Below are positions 33,654-42,442 of a stretch of DNA of 64,000 nucleotides, piece by piece; the first letter of the stretch is position 1, and each line of letters opens with the position of its first letter. Made by a program: the position numbers and the translations under genes. Below the pieces are notes generated by a model that worked only from the letters and a program-made list of their open reading frames with translations, was not told the DNA's origin and searched no databases. The stretch comes from Saltatorellus ferox (GTDB lineage Bacteria; Planctomycetota; UBA1135; GCA-002686595), in NCBI GenBank assembly GCA_007751475.1, contig CP036434.1, forward strand, positions 7,654,527-7,718,526, given 5' to 3'.

Positions 33654-34111
33654 GCCAGGCGAAGGGCTTCGTTCCCGCCTCCGTTCTCGTCCAGCATGCC
33701 ACGGTGGACCATATGGTCGAGATCTCGCTCCAGAGGGCGCGGTGGTGCGGTTCGATCCACGTCCGCGCGAATTCGCGTCTTCCAGCTCCATGAGCTTCTC
33801 AACGGGCACGGCCATCTCGGCCATCGGCAGCGGGACTATTTCAGCATCCTCGTCGGAGCCCGTTACCGCCGCCCGACCTCCGATGTCCTGTAGACCGAGT
33901 TTGCCGGGGAGCGGCAAGGCGTCGTCGCCCGCGACGACGGTCCTCGCACTCGAGTCCTGCGACGCGTCCACTGCGCTCGACCGCGTACCGGTCAATGACC
34001 GTCAACTGACCGCAACGAAGAGACGTTCGATTCTCGCTGCCAGCAGTATCCAACGCATGAACGCCAGTTCCAGTCCGTGGTGTCCGACAGATGGCACCGT
34101 CCGCGAAGAAG
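33654..34111. other. Gene-free mosaic stretch
   Basis: No gene is convincing on either strand. Short open frames are Ser/Arg-rich and change character every 100 bases or so, as expected for joined remnants between copy 2 of the repeat and the ATPase gene. Confidence 0.4.
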
Positions 34112-35262
34112 TCACGTGGCGCTGCGTAGCGCCCACTCAGCGACGTCCCCTGGCCCGAGCGCCTCGACCCCGTCGCTGAACGATCTCCGCTCGCCGTTGT
34201 AGGCGATGCACTTGTGCTGCAGCGGAGCCACATGTTCCTCGAACCACTGGAGGGCTTTCTTGAAGGAGGTGTGGTACGTCGCGCCCGACTTGACCTCTAC
34301 CCCCGAGAGCTTTCGACCGTGGTCGAGGAGGAGGTCGAGCTCATTCCCCCTCGCGTCGCGATAGAAGGACAAATTCGGGGTTCGCGCGGCGTTGTAGCGC
34401 GTCTTCAGTACCTCGAGGACGATGAGGTTCTCGAAGAGGCTACCGACAAGTGGGTCTCGGGAGACTTGGGCAGGCTCCTCGAGACCCAGCAGGTAGCAGA
34501 GCAGGCCTGTGTCTGTGAAATAGACCTTGGGCGACTTGATGAGGCGCTTACCGAAGTTCCGGTGGTACGGCGGGAGCCGGAAGATCACGAACGAGGCCTC
34601 GAGGATAGAGAGCCAGTTCTGAATCGTTTTGGCGTCGACGCCGACGTCATTCGCGAGCGACGAGAAGTTGACGAGCTGGCCGACGCGGCCCGCGAGTAGC
34701 TTGATGAACTTCTCGAATAGCGTCGCATCCTTGAGCTGAATGAGCTGGCGAACATCGCGCTCGACGTAGGTTTGGTAGTAGCTGGCGTAGGCGATCCGCG
34801 GTCGCTGCTGCTGGTCGTAGACACGCGGAAGAAACCCGTGCAGTAGATACTCCTCGAAGGTTTCGAAGCCCAGGTTTGCGCCTCGCAGCTCGGGGATCGA
34901 CAGCGGCAGCAGATGGAGCAGGCTCGTGCGGCCCGCGAGGGACTGGGCCACCGACTCGCGCAGCTCAAGCTGATGGGAGCCCGTCAGAACAAACTGCCCG
35001 ACGTCGCCGACCTCATCGACGATCCCCTGCAAGTAACTCAGAAGATGTGGTGCGCGCTGGATCTCGTCGTAGATCACGCGGCCTTGTCGCTGGGCGAGGA
35101 AGGCACGAGGATCCTCACGGGCGATCGTCAAGGTCTCCGGATCCTTGAGCGTCACGTACTCAAAGTCGGGCATGGTCGACCTGACAAAAGTCGTCTTTCC
35201 GCCTTGTCGGGGCCCCAGCACCGTGACGACCGGGAACTCACCGAGGAGGGTGTTGCGGATAG
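34112..35262 (-). pseudogene. AAA ATPase with DUF4143 domain, 5'-truncated
   Basis: About 380 codons of a DUF4143 ATPase. Walker A is GPRQGGKTTF, with Gly where most members have Val; Walker B is RVIYDEIQRAPHLL and the sensor FVLTGSHQLEL. The C-terminal E-x-D...E-x-K-like core is visible (RGNELDLLLDHGRKLSGVEVKSG). The frame is open upstream through IRNTLLGEFPVVTV, the normal sequence before the P-loop, but then meets a stop without an ATG: the first 10-15 residues and the start codon are gone. A GTG just before the P-loop could give a shortened product. It is related to, but clearly different from, the intact member near 13-14 kb. Confidence 0.75.
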
Positions 35263-35550
35263 ATGGTTTCGCTCAGTGGGTATGAGCTTTTTGCAGGCAA
35301 GGCGCCTGGAAGTGCCTCGTAGCCGTAGTTACTTGGCCTTCCTGGCAACGCCGCATGCGAAAAGCTCATGCCCGCTGGGCGGAATCAGCTATTCGCAACA
35401 CCCTCCGAGCTGTCGCTCGAGCTCGAGTTGGAGAAGGCGCGCAATCATGACCCACCCGGCCTACCGACTCCCAAGGCCCGCCATGGTGTAAAATCCGGAG
35501 TTGAACTCCGGATCGAACCAGGCAGTCTAGTGCCTACGACGGTTACCGAT

Positions 35551-35590
35551 AAGGATTCCAAGCGGGGTGTCGAAATGACGCACTGGTTGG
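35551..35590 (+). repeat. Dispersed repeat, copy 3 (short, degenerate)
   Basis: Only the core remains: GGATTCCAAGCGGGGTGTCG, then AAATGACGC. The sequence then departs from the other copies. Confidence 0.6.
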
Positions 35591-35740
35591 GTCAATCAGC
35601 GTCGCCGCGTGCGGTAAGACGCCCGTCGAGTTCACGACGAGGCCCCCGTCGCGGGCGGGAGCCCAGCGGGAGACCTGACCGGCTCCCTCGCGGTGACCTT
35701 CGCTCGGTGGCGATGAGGCCATAGCGAAAGGTGGTAGCGC

Positions 35741-36931
35741 CTAGCGCCCCTTCACCACAAGTCGGCCCGCACGCAACCCGACGAGAAACCGGCCTTGCCC
35801 GGCGCTCTGGAGGCGAAAGAGGCCCTGCACTTGATGCTGCATGAGGAGCTCGCCGGAGTCGATGTGGACCACGCTGGAGTGCTGAGGATTCATCCCAGAC
35901 ACGTAGACCTCGTCTCCGCCAGGGCCTCCGCGCAGCCTGAACCCGCTCCAGGTTCCCTCCTGATACTCCACCGCGAACGCCTCAGTCCAGGCGTCGTCCT
36001 CGAGCTGAAAGCCCGCGAGGATTCCCGCGGGCGCAATTCCGAAGAGCAACCGGCCACCGCCAGGATCGCAGAGGATCGACCGAATGACACCGCTGGTTGC
36101 GCGCGGTGACCGAGACATGAGTTCTTCGGGGGGAGCGTCGCTGCCCAGGTCGTACACGAGCACCCCTGGCGCCTTCTCTACTAGCCCCAGCCCCCAGCCG
36201 ACAGCCAGGTGGTCATTGCCATCGAAAGCAACGCAGTGAATCGTGCCCGGGGCCTTGATGCCTGTCTCTCGGCTGCCCGTTTCCTCGAGGGACCGACTAT
36301 CGAGCACGCGGACCCCGTCCTTGGTGGCCAGGGCAAGTAGCCTTCCGTCCGGGGAGAAGGCTGCCGCTAGCGGGCGCTGAGCGGACGGCAGGGGCAGGAC
36401 CTCAAGGGTCGGCACCTCGGACTCCATGTTCAGCCGATGGAGCTCCCACACGGAGTACTTGCCGGTGACGAATGCATCGCCCGCGAGCGTTGTGGCGATG
36501 GGCAGATAATGCGGTCTCTCCAGGGAACGAGAGGCCACCACCTCCAGCGTCTTGTCATCGATGACCGCCATGCCTTTCCGCCCGAGGGCGAGAACGCGAT
36601 CACCCAGTTCGTAGAGCAGGCAAACATCGTCTGGCATGGCGGTAGATGTCTGCGCCACCACCTCTCCTCCGGGCAAGGCGATGCGCGAGATTCGCTTGGT
36701 CATATCGCTGATGACGACGTGCTTGTCATCGGACGCGACGACAAAGCTCAGGGCCATGACCTCCCGCGACAAGAGGTTGGGGGTCTTGGTCCCGACGCTC
36801 GTCTGGGCAGGAGACGCCTGAGGCTTCCCCCCTTCGGCGGTAGGGCCCGACAAGGCAAGAGTCAGAGCGATGCACGGGCGCGCGAGAAGCCGCCCAGAAG
36901 GCAGGTGGCGGGTCAGGGAGTGATGAGCCAT
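35741..36931 (-). CDS. Exported beta-propeller protein (WD40/YVTN-like)
   Basis: A 396-residue protein made of repeated four-strand units. Examples are VVASDDKHVVISDMTKRI, DRVLALGRKGMAVIDDKT, AAFSPDGRLLALATKDGVRV and VAFDGNDHLAVGWGLGLV. About six or seven blades can be traced. The ATG used yields a weak signal sequence (MAHHSLTRHLPSGRLLAR, then CIALTLALSG), with a possible lipobox-like Cys; 39 further upstream codons are open but have no export character. No catalytic motif is seen. Function is unknown; related proteins act as binding or scaffolding modules outside the cytoplasm. The copy looks intact although it lies among remnants. Confidence 0.68.
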   Translation of the reverse strand: MAHHSLTRHLPSGRLLARPCIALTLALSGPTAEGGKPQASPAQTSVGTKTPNLLSREVMALSFVVASDDKHVVISDMTKRISRIALPGGEVVAQTSTAMPDDVCLLYELGDRVLALGRKGMAVIDDKTLEVVASRSLERPHYLPIATTLAGDAFVTGKYSVWELHRLNMESEVPTLEVLPLPSAQRPLAAAFSPDGRLLALATKDGVRVLDSRSLEETGSRETGIKAPGTIHCVAFDGNDHLAVGWGLGLVEKAPGVLVYDLGSDAPPEELMSRSPRATSGVIRSILCDPGGGRLLFGIAPAGILAGFQLEDDAWTEAFAVEYQEGTWSGFRLRGGPGGDEVYVSGMNPQHSSVVHIDSGELLMQHQVQGLFRLQSAGQGRFLVGLRAGRLVVKGR

Positions 36932-37255
36932 AGCGTTGTTCAAGGGAGCCAGATCTCGGACCGGTTCGGTCCGTACGATCCATGCACGGCGCCGAAGCTG
37001 GCTCGGCGACGCCCTTTCCCCAAACAATCCATGTCGCGCTGGCGCCACTTGAAGATCGTCGGATCATTCTCCACAGTCCAAACAGTCGAAGGCGCGCTGC
37101 GACGGGTGAGCGCGGGGACTGGCCTGCGTCAGCCTGCCCGTCCAGAGCGGCTCGAATGATCCGCCGCTTCGCCATCGCCATACTCGTACTCCCGTGCCGC
37201 TCAGGTGCCAGTAGTGCGCGGAAGACGCCCCCATCAGCGGGTTCAGGAGGACACG

Positions 37256-37312
37256 ATGGCTAGGAATTCCAAGCGGGCTCGCACAGTGACGCGCCGCCCG
37301 GCCCGACATGGG
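37256..37312 (+). repeat. Dispersed repeat, copy 4 (core only)
   Basis: ATGGCTAGGAATTCCAAGCG and the GTGACGCGCCGCCCGGCCCG core match copies 5 and 6, then the copy stops at the GACATGGG position. There it is joined directly to the tail of a protein-coding remnant. Confidence 0.8.
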
Positions 37313-37313
37313 C

Positions 37314-37373
37314 GACGGCAACCCGGCAGCGACGACGAACTTCACGAGCGCGGTGACTGTCAGCCTCCCCTAA
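37314..37373 (+). pseudogene. Tail of a fourth copy of the shared secreted C-terminal domain
   Basis: Nineteen codons then TAA read DGNPAATTNFTSAVTVSLP. The other three secreted proteins of this window end in the same way (SNFTNALEVTFI, SNFTDAWQITFQ, SNFSSAVEVLLR). Everything upstream of this tail has been replaced by copy 4 of the dispersed repeat. Confidence 0.6.
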
Positions 37374-37499
37374 GCTGACTTTCGAGCCGCGGTGGCCAGG
37401 GCACGGGATTCCGTTCGAGACGCTGAAGGCTGATTTCGGCGTCGACGAACGCTGTCGAGCGTCCTTCGTCGTGTGTCAGACTACGAGGGTCGCACGCCC

Positions 37500-38564
37500 A
37501 TGGTTCCTCCCATCCCGCCCCTGGCTCTACCCATCGGTGACTCACCGAACCCGCGCTCAACGCCGGTGGTCACCTGGGCCCTGATCGCGCTACACCTCCT
37601 GGTGTTCCTCGTCGCCGTGCTGCCGACGATGTCCTCGGGAGCCGGGGTCGACAAGAAGCTGGCCGCGGAATGGCGACGGGACGTCACGAAGCCCCCGTCC
37701 GCCGAGGAGGTGGCGAAGCGGGAAGCGATGACCGCGGAAGAACGTGAGATCGCCGATCAGGTCGCGGCTCTCCTCACGACACGCCTCTCGCCCGAGCCGG
37801 ACACACTGCTCCTCTATGGAAGCGGCTATCGCCCGGGGAGTCCGTACTTCAACAAGCTCTTCACCTCCCTGTTCCTGCATGCGGGGCTTCTGGCGGCGGC
37901 CTTCCATCTGCTGCTCCTCTGGATCCTCGGCGACAACGTCGAGCATCACATCGGCCGCCTGCCTTTCCTGGCCCTCTACGCCGGAGGTGGAGCCCTGGGC
38001 GCCCTCCTGGGGTCCCATCTTTCCCTGGTGGGCAGCTCGCTCCCCGTGCTGTCCTCCACGAGCGCCCTGGGCGCGGTGCTCGGGGCATACTTCATGTTCT
38101 TTCGCTACTACGAGATCCAGTTCGTCTACCTGGGCCGTCTCGCCTGGCGCCAGCCGACGGCGGGCACCCGCTTCATACCTGCTCGCATGGCCTTGCCGAT
38201 GCTTGCGCTGTTCGCAGCGATCTTGGGGCACTCGAGCACGGGCGTTCGCGGCGCGACCTGGGCCGGCGTGGCGATCGGAGTCGTCTCGGCGCTCCTCCTG
38301 CACGAGCACTTCGGAGTCCGCGCGAACCCACGAAGGGATCAGCGCTACCCGGATCCCCTGCGCGTCACTACGGACCCGGTACAGAGGATCACGGATCTTC
38401 TCGCCCAGGACCGCGAGGGCGAAGCGGCCCAGATCTACCTCGAGAATCGTCAGCGCCCGGGGTTCGTGCTGGAAGGGCCGCCCCTGGATCGACTGGCACA
38501 GTACCTGGCACAGCACGGGATGCCGGCCCTGGCAGCGGCAGCCCGTACGAACCGCCAAGGGTAG
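37500..38564 (+). CDS. Rhomboid-like membrane protein lacking usual catalytic residues
   Basis: A 354-residue membrane protein of rhomboid type, with a basic C-terminal tail of about 90 residues. The family motif around helices 2 and 3 is clear (FTSLFLHAGLLAAAFHLLLL, then WILGDNVEHHIG). The serine helix reads SSTSALGAVLGAYF, where active rhomboids have GxSG. The last-helix His motif (AHxxG) reads ATWAGVAIG, with Thr at the His position. It may therefore be a pseudoprotease. An unusual soluble insert of about 90 residues, rich in charged residues (SAEEVAKREAMTAEEREIAD), sits after helix 1. An in-frame GTG 27 bases upstream is an alternative start; the ATG has GAGGG in front. Confidence 0.75.
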   Translation: MVPPIPPLALPIGDSPNPRSTPVVTWALIALHLLVFLVAVLPTMSSGAGVDKKLAAEWRRDVTKPPSAEEVAKREAMTAEEREIADQVAALLTTRLSPEPDTLLLYGSGYRPGSPYFNKLFTSLFLHAGLLAAAFHLLLLWILGDNVEHHIGRLPFLALYAGGGALGALLGSHLSLVGSSLPVLSSTSALGAVLGAYFMFFRYYEIQFVYLGRLAWRQPTAGTRFIPARMALPMLALFAAILGHSSTGVRGATWAGVAIGVVSALLLHEHFGVRANPRRDQRYPDPLRVTTDPVQRITDLLAQDREGEAAQIYLENRQRPGFVLEGPPLDRLAQYLAQHGMPALAAAARTNRQG

Positions 38565-38611
38565 CCTTACGCAACTCGGCCCAAACCGGGTCGGCGACGC
38601 CGAGGATAGCA

Positions 38612-38770
38612 ATGGCTAGGAATTCCAAGCGGGGTCGCGCAGTGACGCGCCGCCCCGCCCGACATGGGGTGCTCCCACGGTCAGAGCTGCGCGACGATCA
38701 GATCGGCGTCTGAGAGATCCTGCGCGAGGGCTCCGTGGAGGTCCCCGCAGGCGGCCGCGTTCGCCTGTAG
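38612..38770 (+). repeat. Dispersed repeat, copy 5 (long form B, exact twin of copy 6)
   Basis: 159 bases identical to 39809-39967. It shares the core with form A but has a different second half (GATCGGCGTCTGAGAGATCC onward), ending GCCTGTAG. Confidence 0.92.
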
Positions 38771-38787
38771 TGGAACAATAGCCCGCC

Positions 38788-39264
38788 CTACTTGTCGCCT
38801 AATTTGTCGGTCCAAATCTGCTTGCCTGAACCGTCAACCTTTTCAACGATAAGGCCGCCCTGTGGTTTCTCGACCCGAAACAGCAGCGTTTCACTGCCTC
38901 GCTGATCGAACATCCCAAACAGCGGATTCGCGGGTTGCCCATCTAGTCCAAGGTAGATGTGCTCTTGCATGAGCGGCTTGAAGGGATCCTTTATTCTAAG
39001 GCCGGGGCCTCGAAAGCTGCTTCCGCTGAGGATGACAGACCAGGCCTGCTTGTCATTCAGTCTAATCGAACCCAATCTGATCTCTGGACCCCCGTAGTGT
39101 TCGCCATCGATTTCGCCGACGATCCGACCCTCACTGTCCTGCAGGGAAATCTTCCTAATAGTTATGTGCTCGCTGTCATGAGCCGCGGGACTGCGGCTTA
39201 ATACGAAAGATGCAAGTGCCACGTTAAGCGCCAGTGAAGCGATGTTGACTATTTGGTTGCTCAT
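38788..39264 (-). CDS. Small membrane-anchored hypothetical protein between exact direct repeats
   Basis: A 158-residue protein with one N-terminal transmembrane or signal segment (MSNQIVNIASLALNVALASF). A beta-rich domain with repeated IR or IG turns follows (ITIRKISLQDSEGRIVGEID; GPEIRLGSIRLNDKQAWSV; GLIVEKVDGSGKQIW). It is not a family I can name, although the short strand-turn units recall bactofilin-like or DUF-type envelope proteins. The DNA is much lower in GC than the rest of the window and sits between two identical 159-bp direct repeats. Both features point to recent acquisition. An upstream extension of 30 codons is open but has no ribosome site. Confidence 0.6.
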   Translation of the reverse strand: MSNQIVNIASLALNVALASFVLSRSPAAHDSEHITIRKISLQDSEGRIVGEIDGEHYGGPEIRLGSIRLNDKQAWSVILSGSSFRGPGLRIKDPFKPLMQEHIYLGLDGQPANPLFGMFDQRGSETLLFRVEKPQGGLIVEKVDGSGKQIWTDKLGDK

Positions 39265-39358
39265 ATCGTTAAGTGCTATTATGCATATACACCAGGTTAG
39301 CGTTGGCGCCGATGGGCCCCTCTTGACATCGGGGCTAGCGATCGAATTCGGCAAGCTC

Positions 39359-39802
39359 CTAGAAGAATATCCACAGGAACAGCTGCCATAGTATCAACTG
39401 CTTAGCAGCGGTGGTGCCTACCCACACAATAATCCCGCCGCCGCCACCACCTCCGCCAGATCCACCTCCACCAGTGCCGCTTCCACCGCCCGGTCCACCA
39501 CCGGCTGGCCCGCCACCACCACCACTGCCACCACCCGGGCCGTTGTGAGAAATCGGACCTCGAGGCGGAGCAGGCGGAGCACTGGCGCCGCCTCCCCCAC
39601 TACTTGGTCCACCCCCACCGCTCCCACTTCCGCTCCCACTTCCGCTCCCACCCCCGCCTGAAGGAGGCGGACATGGTGTACAGGCAAAATCAACCCAGAC
39701 TGTGACTGGTCGGACTACTGACCAGTCCGTCGGAACAGCCATGGCTCGAAAGCTCTTCGACTCGCCTTTATCGACGGCGGTCACCATCCTCAAACCCGCC
39801 AT
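39359..39802 (-). CDS. Gly-rich protein with hydrophobic C-terminal tail
   Basis: A 147-codon frame with a short folded-looking start (MAVPTDWSVVRPVTVWVDF), then a CTPCPPPSG linker, about 80 residues of Gly/Ser/Pro low complexity, and a hydrophobic end (IIVWVGTTAAKQLILWQL, FLWIFF). The pattern is like a surface or pilin-type low-complexity protein or a decayed gene. The frame continues upstream into copy 6 of the dispersed repeat, so the true N-terminus may be lost. Low complexity makes chance conservation of the frame possible. Confidence 0.35.
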   Translation of the reverse strand: MAGLRMVTAVDKGESKSFRAMAVPTDWSVVRPVTVWVDFACTPCPPPSGGGGSGSGSGSGSGGGGPSSGGGGASAPPAPPRGPISHNGPGGGSGGGGGPAGGGPGGGSGTGGGGSGGGGGGGGIIVWVGTTAAKQLILWQLFLWIFF

Positions 39803-39808
39803 CGACTG

Positions 39809-39967
39809 ATGGCTAGGAATTCCAAGCGGGGTCGCGCAGTGACGCGCCGCCCCGCCCGACATGGGGTGCTCCCACGGTCAGAGCTGCGCGACGATCAGAT
39901 CGGCGTCTGAGAGATCCTGCGCGAGGGCTCCGTGGAGGTCCCCGCAGGCGGCCGCGTTCGCCTGTAG
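39809..39967 (+). repeat. Dispersed repeat, copy 6 (long form B, exact twin of copy 5)
   Basis: Identical over 159 bases to 38612-38770 and in the same orientation. The identity ends sharply on both sides. Confidence 0.92.
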
Positions 39968-39969
39968 GA

Positions 39970-40388
39970 GTAGAGAACATGGGAGGCTCTGGCTCGAGGC
40001 GCATCCGCGTAGGCGGATGCCCCAAGGGCATCGAAAGATGAGCACGATGGAATTCTTGCTCAGGCTGTGAAAGCTGGCCGCGATGGCGGCGGAAGCTGTT
40101 GCGCGCGTCTTCAACGAAGAGAACCAGGGGCAGGAGCTGAATGGTCTCTGGGGGCGCGAAAGAGGAGAACTGAAAGAACCGCCCGAGTCTCCGCTCGTGG
40201 GCGAGGGCTTCTCCGCCGTACGTGATTCCCTCCGGATCGGCGCTTCGGATGCGGGCATCCTTGTCGCTGGATGATCCCACGCTCGGTGCCGCGCTCTGGA
40301 TACTGCGCAGTTTCCAGAGGGCTTCGGTGTCGGCGGCATTCTCGCCGATGGCTCGCTTCAACGACGCGAGGAGGCCATCTCCAATCAC
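39970..40388 (-). pseudogene. Possible gene fragment of unknown function
   Basis: Reading leftward, the first 80 codons look protein-like (MIGDGLLASLKRAIGENAAD, then TEALWKLRSIQ). The sequence then becomes irregular and enters copy 6 of the repeat. No family is recognised. It may be the start of a gene cut by the repeat, or noise. Confidence 0.25.
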
Positions 40389-40433
40389 CGCCCTTTCCAG
40401 CCAGACCCCGGCCGTGCTTGAGGGCGCCCCGCG

Positions 40434-41252
40434 CTACCGGTTCGTGAGCCGGAACGTGATGGGCACGAAGACCCGGTCGGACGTTGCTGCACCCGTCGGG
40501 CTCTTGGCCGGGGTGAAGCGCCAGCGCTTTACCGCTTTCAGGGCCTCGTCATCCAGGAGCGCGTGGCCGCTCGACTTCGAGACCACCGCGCGCTCGACCT
40601 TGCCGTCGGCGCCCACCGTCACCTCCAGCTCGGTCGTGCCCTCCATCTTCGCGGCGCGCGCGCGGCGGGGATAGATGGGGGCTCGGTTGCCGCTGCCCTT
40701 CGGCTCGGCGCGGCTCACGACGCCTGACTGTCCCTCCCTTTCGACGGGGCCTTCGGGGAGCTCGGGGAGAGGGACGTCCTTTGGAGGAGGGAGCACGGGA
40801 TCAGGGATCTTCACCGGCTCGGGCGGCGGTGGTTCCTCTTCGAGAGGAGGCGGCGGGAGCTCGACCGGCGGCTCGATCGGCTTCGGCTCGTTCTCCGGCG
40901 GGGGTTCCTGCGGGGGCTCGGGGAGAAGAGGCTCGGGCGGCTGGATGGGCGGCGGCTCGGAGCGCGGCTCGCGCTCGAACTCCACCGGCTCCACGTCGAA
41001 GGACTCGACGGCTCGGGCGCCGTCGTCGCTCGTGAGAACGGGGCGCGGCGTCTCGGTGGGGGTGGGCGGAACGGGCTCGGGCGTGCGTTCGATGATGCGC
41101 ACCGTCATCGGCTCGGTGGCGATGCGCTCCTCGACCTTGAAGTCGGGGCGATCGACCTGGTCCGAACCCGGGAGGAAGGGCAAGGCTCCGTGGGCCGCGA
41201 GGGATAAACCCAGCAACCACGGGAACCAGCGACCTTCGAGTGCCTTCGACAT
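40434..41252 (-). CDS. tonB: TonB energy-transducing protein
   Basis: A 272-residue TonB. One N-terminal anchor helix (WFPWLLGLSLAAHGALPFL) is followed by a Pro/Glu-rich spacer of about 130 residues that spans the periplasm. The C-terminal domain has RAPIYPRRARAAKMEGTTEL (the YP...R family start), then VDEALK-type sequence (LLDDEALKAVKRWRFTPA) and VPITFRL at the end. It carries the proton-motive energy from ExbB/ExbD to the outer-membrane receptor encoded three genes upstream. It is the last gene of a leftward operon, starting 11 bases after exbD. Confidence 0.92.
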   Translation of the reverse strand: MSKALEGRWFPWLLGLSLAAHGALPFLPGSDQVDRPDFKVEERIATEPMTVRIIERTPEPVPPTPTETPRPVLTSDDGARAVESFDVEPVEFEREPRSEPPPIQPPEPLLPEPPQEPPPENEPKPIEPPVELPPPPLEEEPPPPEPVKIPDPVLPPPKDVPLPELPEGPVEREGQSGVVSRAEPKGSGNRAPIYPRRARAAKMEGTTELEVTVGADGKVERAVVSKSSGHALLDDEALKAVKRWRFTPAKSPTGAATSDRVFVPITFRLTNR

Positions 41253-41263
41253 CGAACTCGAGC

Positions 41264-41677
41264 CTACTTGGCGGCCGAGGGTGCAGGGGTGCCGCTGTGC
41301 ACCAGGTCGAAGTGAGCGGCGCCCGCTGCGCGTGCCGCGTCGAGGGCCTCGACGAAGAGGCCGTAGGTCATGTCGCTGTCGCCAGAGAGACGGACCGCGG
41401 TTCGGCCGTCAGTGAGCGCCCGCTCCAGCTCCTGCCGAAGATCCGCGCGCTGGATGATCTCTCCGTCCAGGGAGACCCTTCCGTCACCGTCGATCTCGAG
41501 GAGGATCGGCGTGGGATCCGCTTCGTCCATCGTGCCTCCACGGGGGAGGTCGAGGCGCAGCGAAGGCTGCAGGAAGCTCGACGTCAGGAGGAAGAAGACC
41601 AGCAGCTGGAAGACCACGTCGATCAGCGGCGTGAGCTCGATGTTCGATCGTCGGCGAGGGCGGCGCGGGAACTCCAT
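41264..41677 (-). CDS. exbD: ExbD/TolR biopolymer transport protein
   Basis: A 137-residue partner of ExbB. The single helix LTPLIDVVFQLLVFFLLTSSF contains the essential proton-carrying Asp (IDVVFQLL). The periplasmic domain follows, with VSLDGEIIQRADLRQELERAL typical of the family. Start and stop are 3 and 11 bases from the neighbouring genes, so the operon is tightly packed. Confidence 0.93.
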   Translation of the reverse strand: MEFPRRPRRRSNIELTPLIDVVFQLLVFFLLTSSFLQPSLRLDLPRGGTMDEADPTPILLEIDGDGRVSLDGEIIQRADLRQELERALTDGRTAVRLSGDSDMTYGLFVEALDAARAAGAAHFDLVHSGTPAPSAAK

Positions 41678-41680
41678 GGA

Positions 41681-42442
41681 TCAGAGGGAGGCCGCTGCCT
41701 GCGCAGGATTCGGCGGGACGGACGTCGCGGGTGAGGCGCTGCGGGGCAGCGCGGCGCGGCCGCGGGCGATCCCTTCCTCGACCTCCGTCACCGCGAAGCC
41801 CATGTGACGGGCGAAGCCGTCGGCGCGGTCCTGGAGCAGGTGCCACGCGGCGCTGGCCGGGATCCCGACGATGAGGCCGAAGACCGTCGTGAGGAGCGCC
41901 GCCCAGATTCCTGCGGCGAGGTCGCTGGGCTGAACGGGGCCATTGAGCTGTTCCAGCTTCCAGAAGCTGCCGACGAGGCCTGACACGGTGCCGAGGAGGC
42001 CGAGGAGCGGCGCGGCCTGGGCGACGAGAAGCAGCGGCGAGAGCCGCGCTTCCAGGCGTTCGAGGAGCAGCCCACCCTCGCGCTGAACGAGGGGCGTCCG
42101 CTCATCGATGGGGCGGTCGGCCAGCCCGACCTGGACCCGGAGCACCTCCGCCATGGGGTGGCCCGATTTCTGAATCGCAGCAGCTGCCTCCCCGGGCATC
42201 CGAAGCGCCATCGCGTCGGCCACCGTGGCGGCCAGCTTGCGGGGCACTCGCCCGAAGCGCGCGAACACGAGGAGGCGCTCGAAGATGATCGCCGTGGCGA
42301 TCACCGAACAGAGGAGCAGCGGCCACATGACCGCCCCGCCCATCAGGAACAGGTCCTCGATGCTGTGGCCCCAGATGAACTCGTGGACCGCGAGCGGCGG
42401 AGTAGGGAGAGGCCCCAGTAAAGCGCAGAGCGAAGCCGTCAT
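41681..42442 (-). CDS. exbB: ExbB/TolQ/MotA proton channel protein
   Basis: A 253-residue inner-membrane protein with three helices. The first is MWPLLLCSVIATAIIFERLLV, with the conserved FERL end. The last two lie at LLVAQAAPLLGLLGTVSGLVGSF, which includes the TVSGL family motif, and AALLTTVFGLIVGIPASAAW, which includes TT.FGL..AIP. It forms the proton channel with ExbD. Its ATG overlaps the last base of the receptor stop codon (TGATG), implying coupled translation. Confidence 0.92.
   Translation of the reverse strand: MTASLCALLGPLPTPPLAVHEFIWGHSIEDLFLMGGAVMWPLLLCSVIATAIIFERLLVFARFGRVPRKLAATVADAMALRMPGEAAAAIQKSGHPMAEVLRVQVGLADRPIDERTPLVQREGGLLLERLEARLSPLLLVAQAAPLLGLLGTVSGLVGSFWKLEQLNGPVQPSDLAAGIWAALLTTVFGLIVGIPASAAWHLLQDRADGFARHMGFAVTEVEEGIARGRAALPRSASPATSVPPNPAQAAASL

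Noticed and set aside
35485..35550. tRNA-like 3' half on the minus strand (hairpin, then ...ACACCA)
   Set aside because: The hairpin has the ATCCGGAGT/ACTCCGGAT stem but its loop is too short for a T-loop. The preceding stem-loop has no U33/anticodon layout, and no 5' acceptor strand pairs with the end.
38664..38852. Small frames inside the 159-bp repeats (also 39861-40070)
   Set aside because: They come from the repeat sequence itself, end differently after it, and have no upstream signals.
21207..39967. Integron cassette array
   Set aside because: The dispersed repeats lack the GTTRRRY/RYYYAAC core sites of attC, the genes between them lie in both orientations, and no integron integrase is present.
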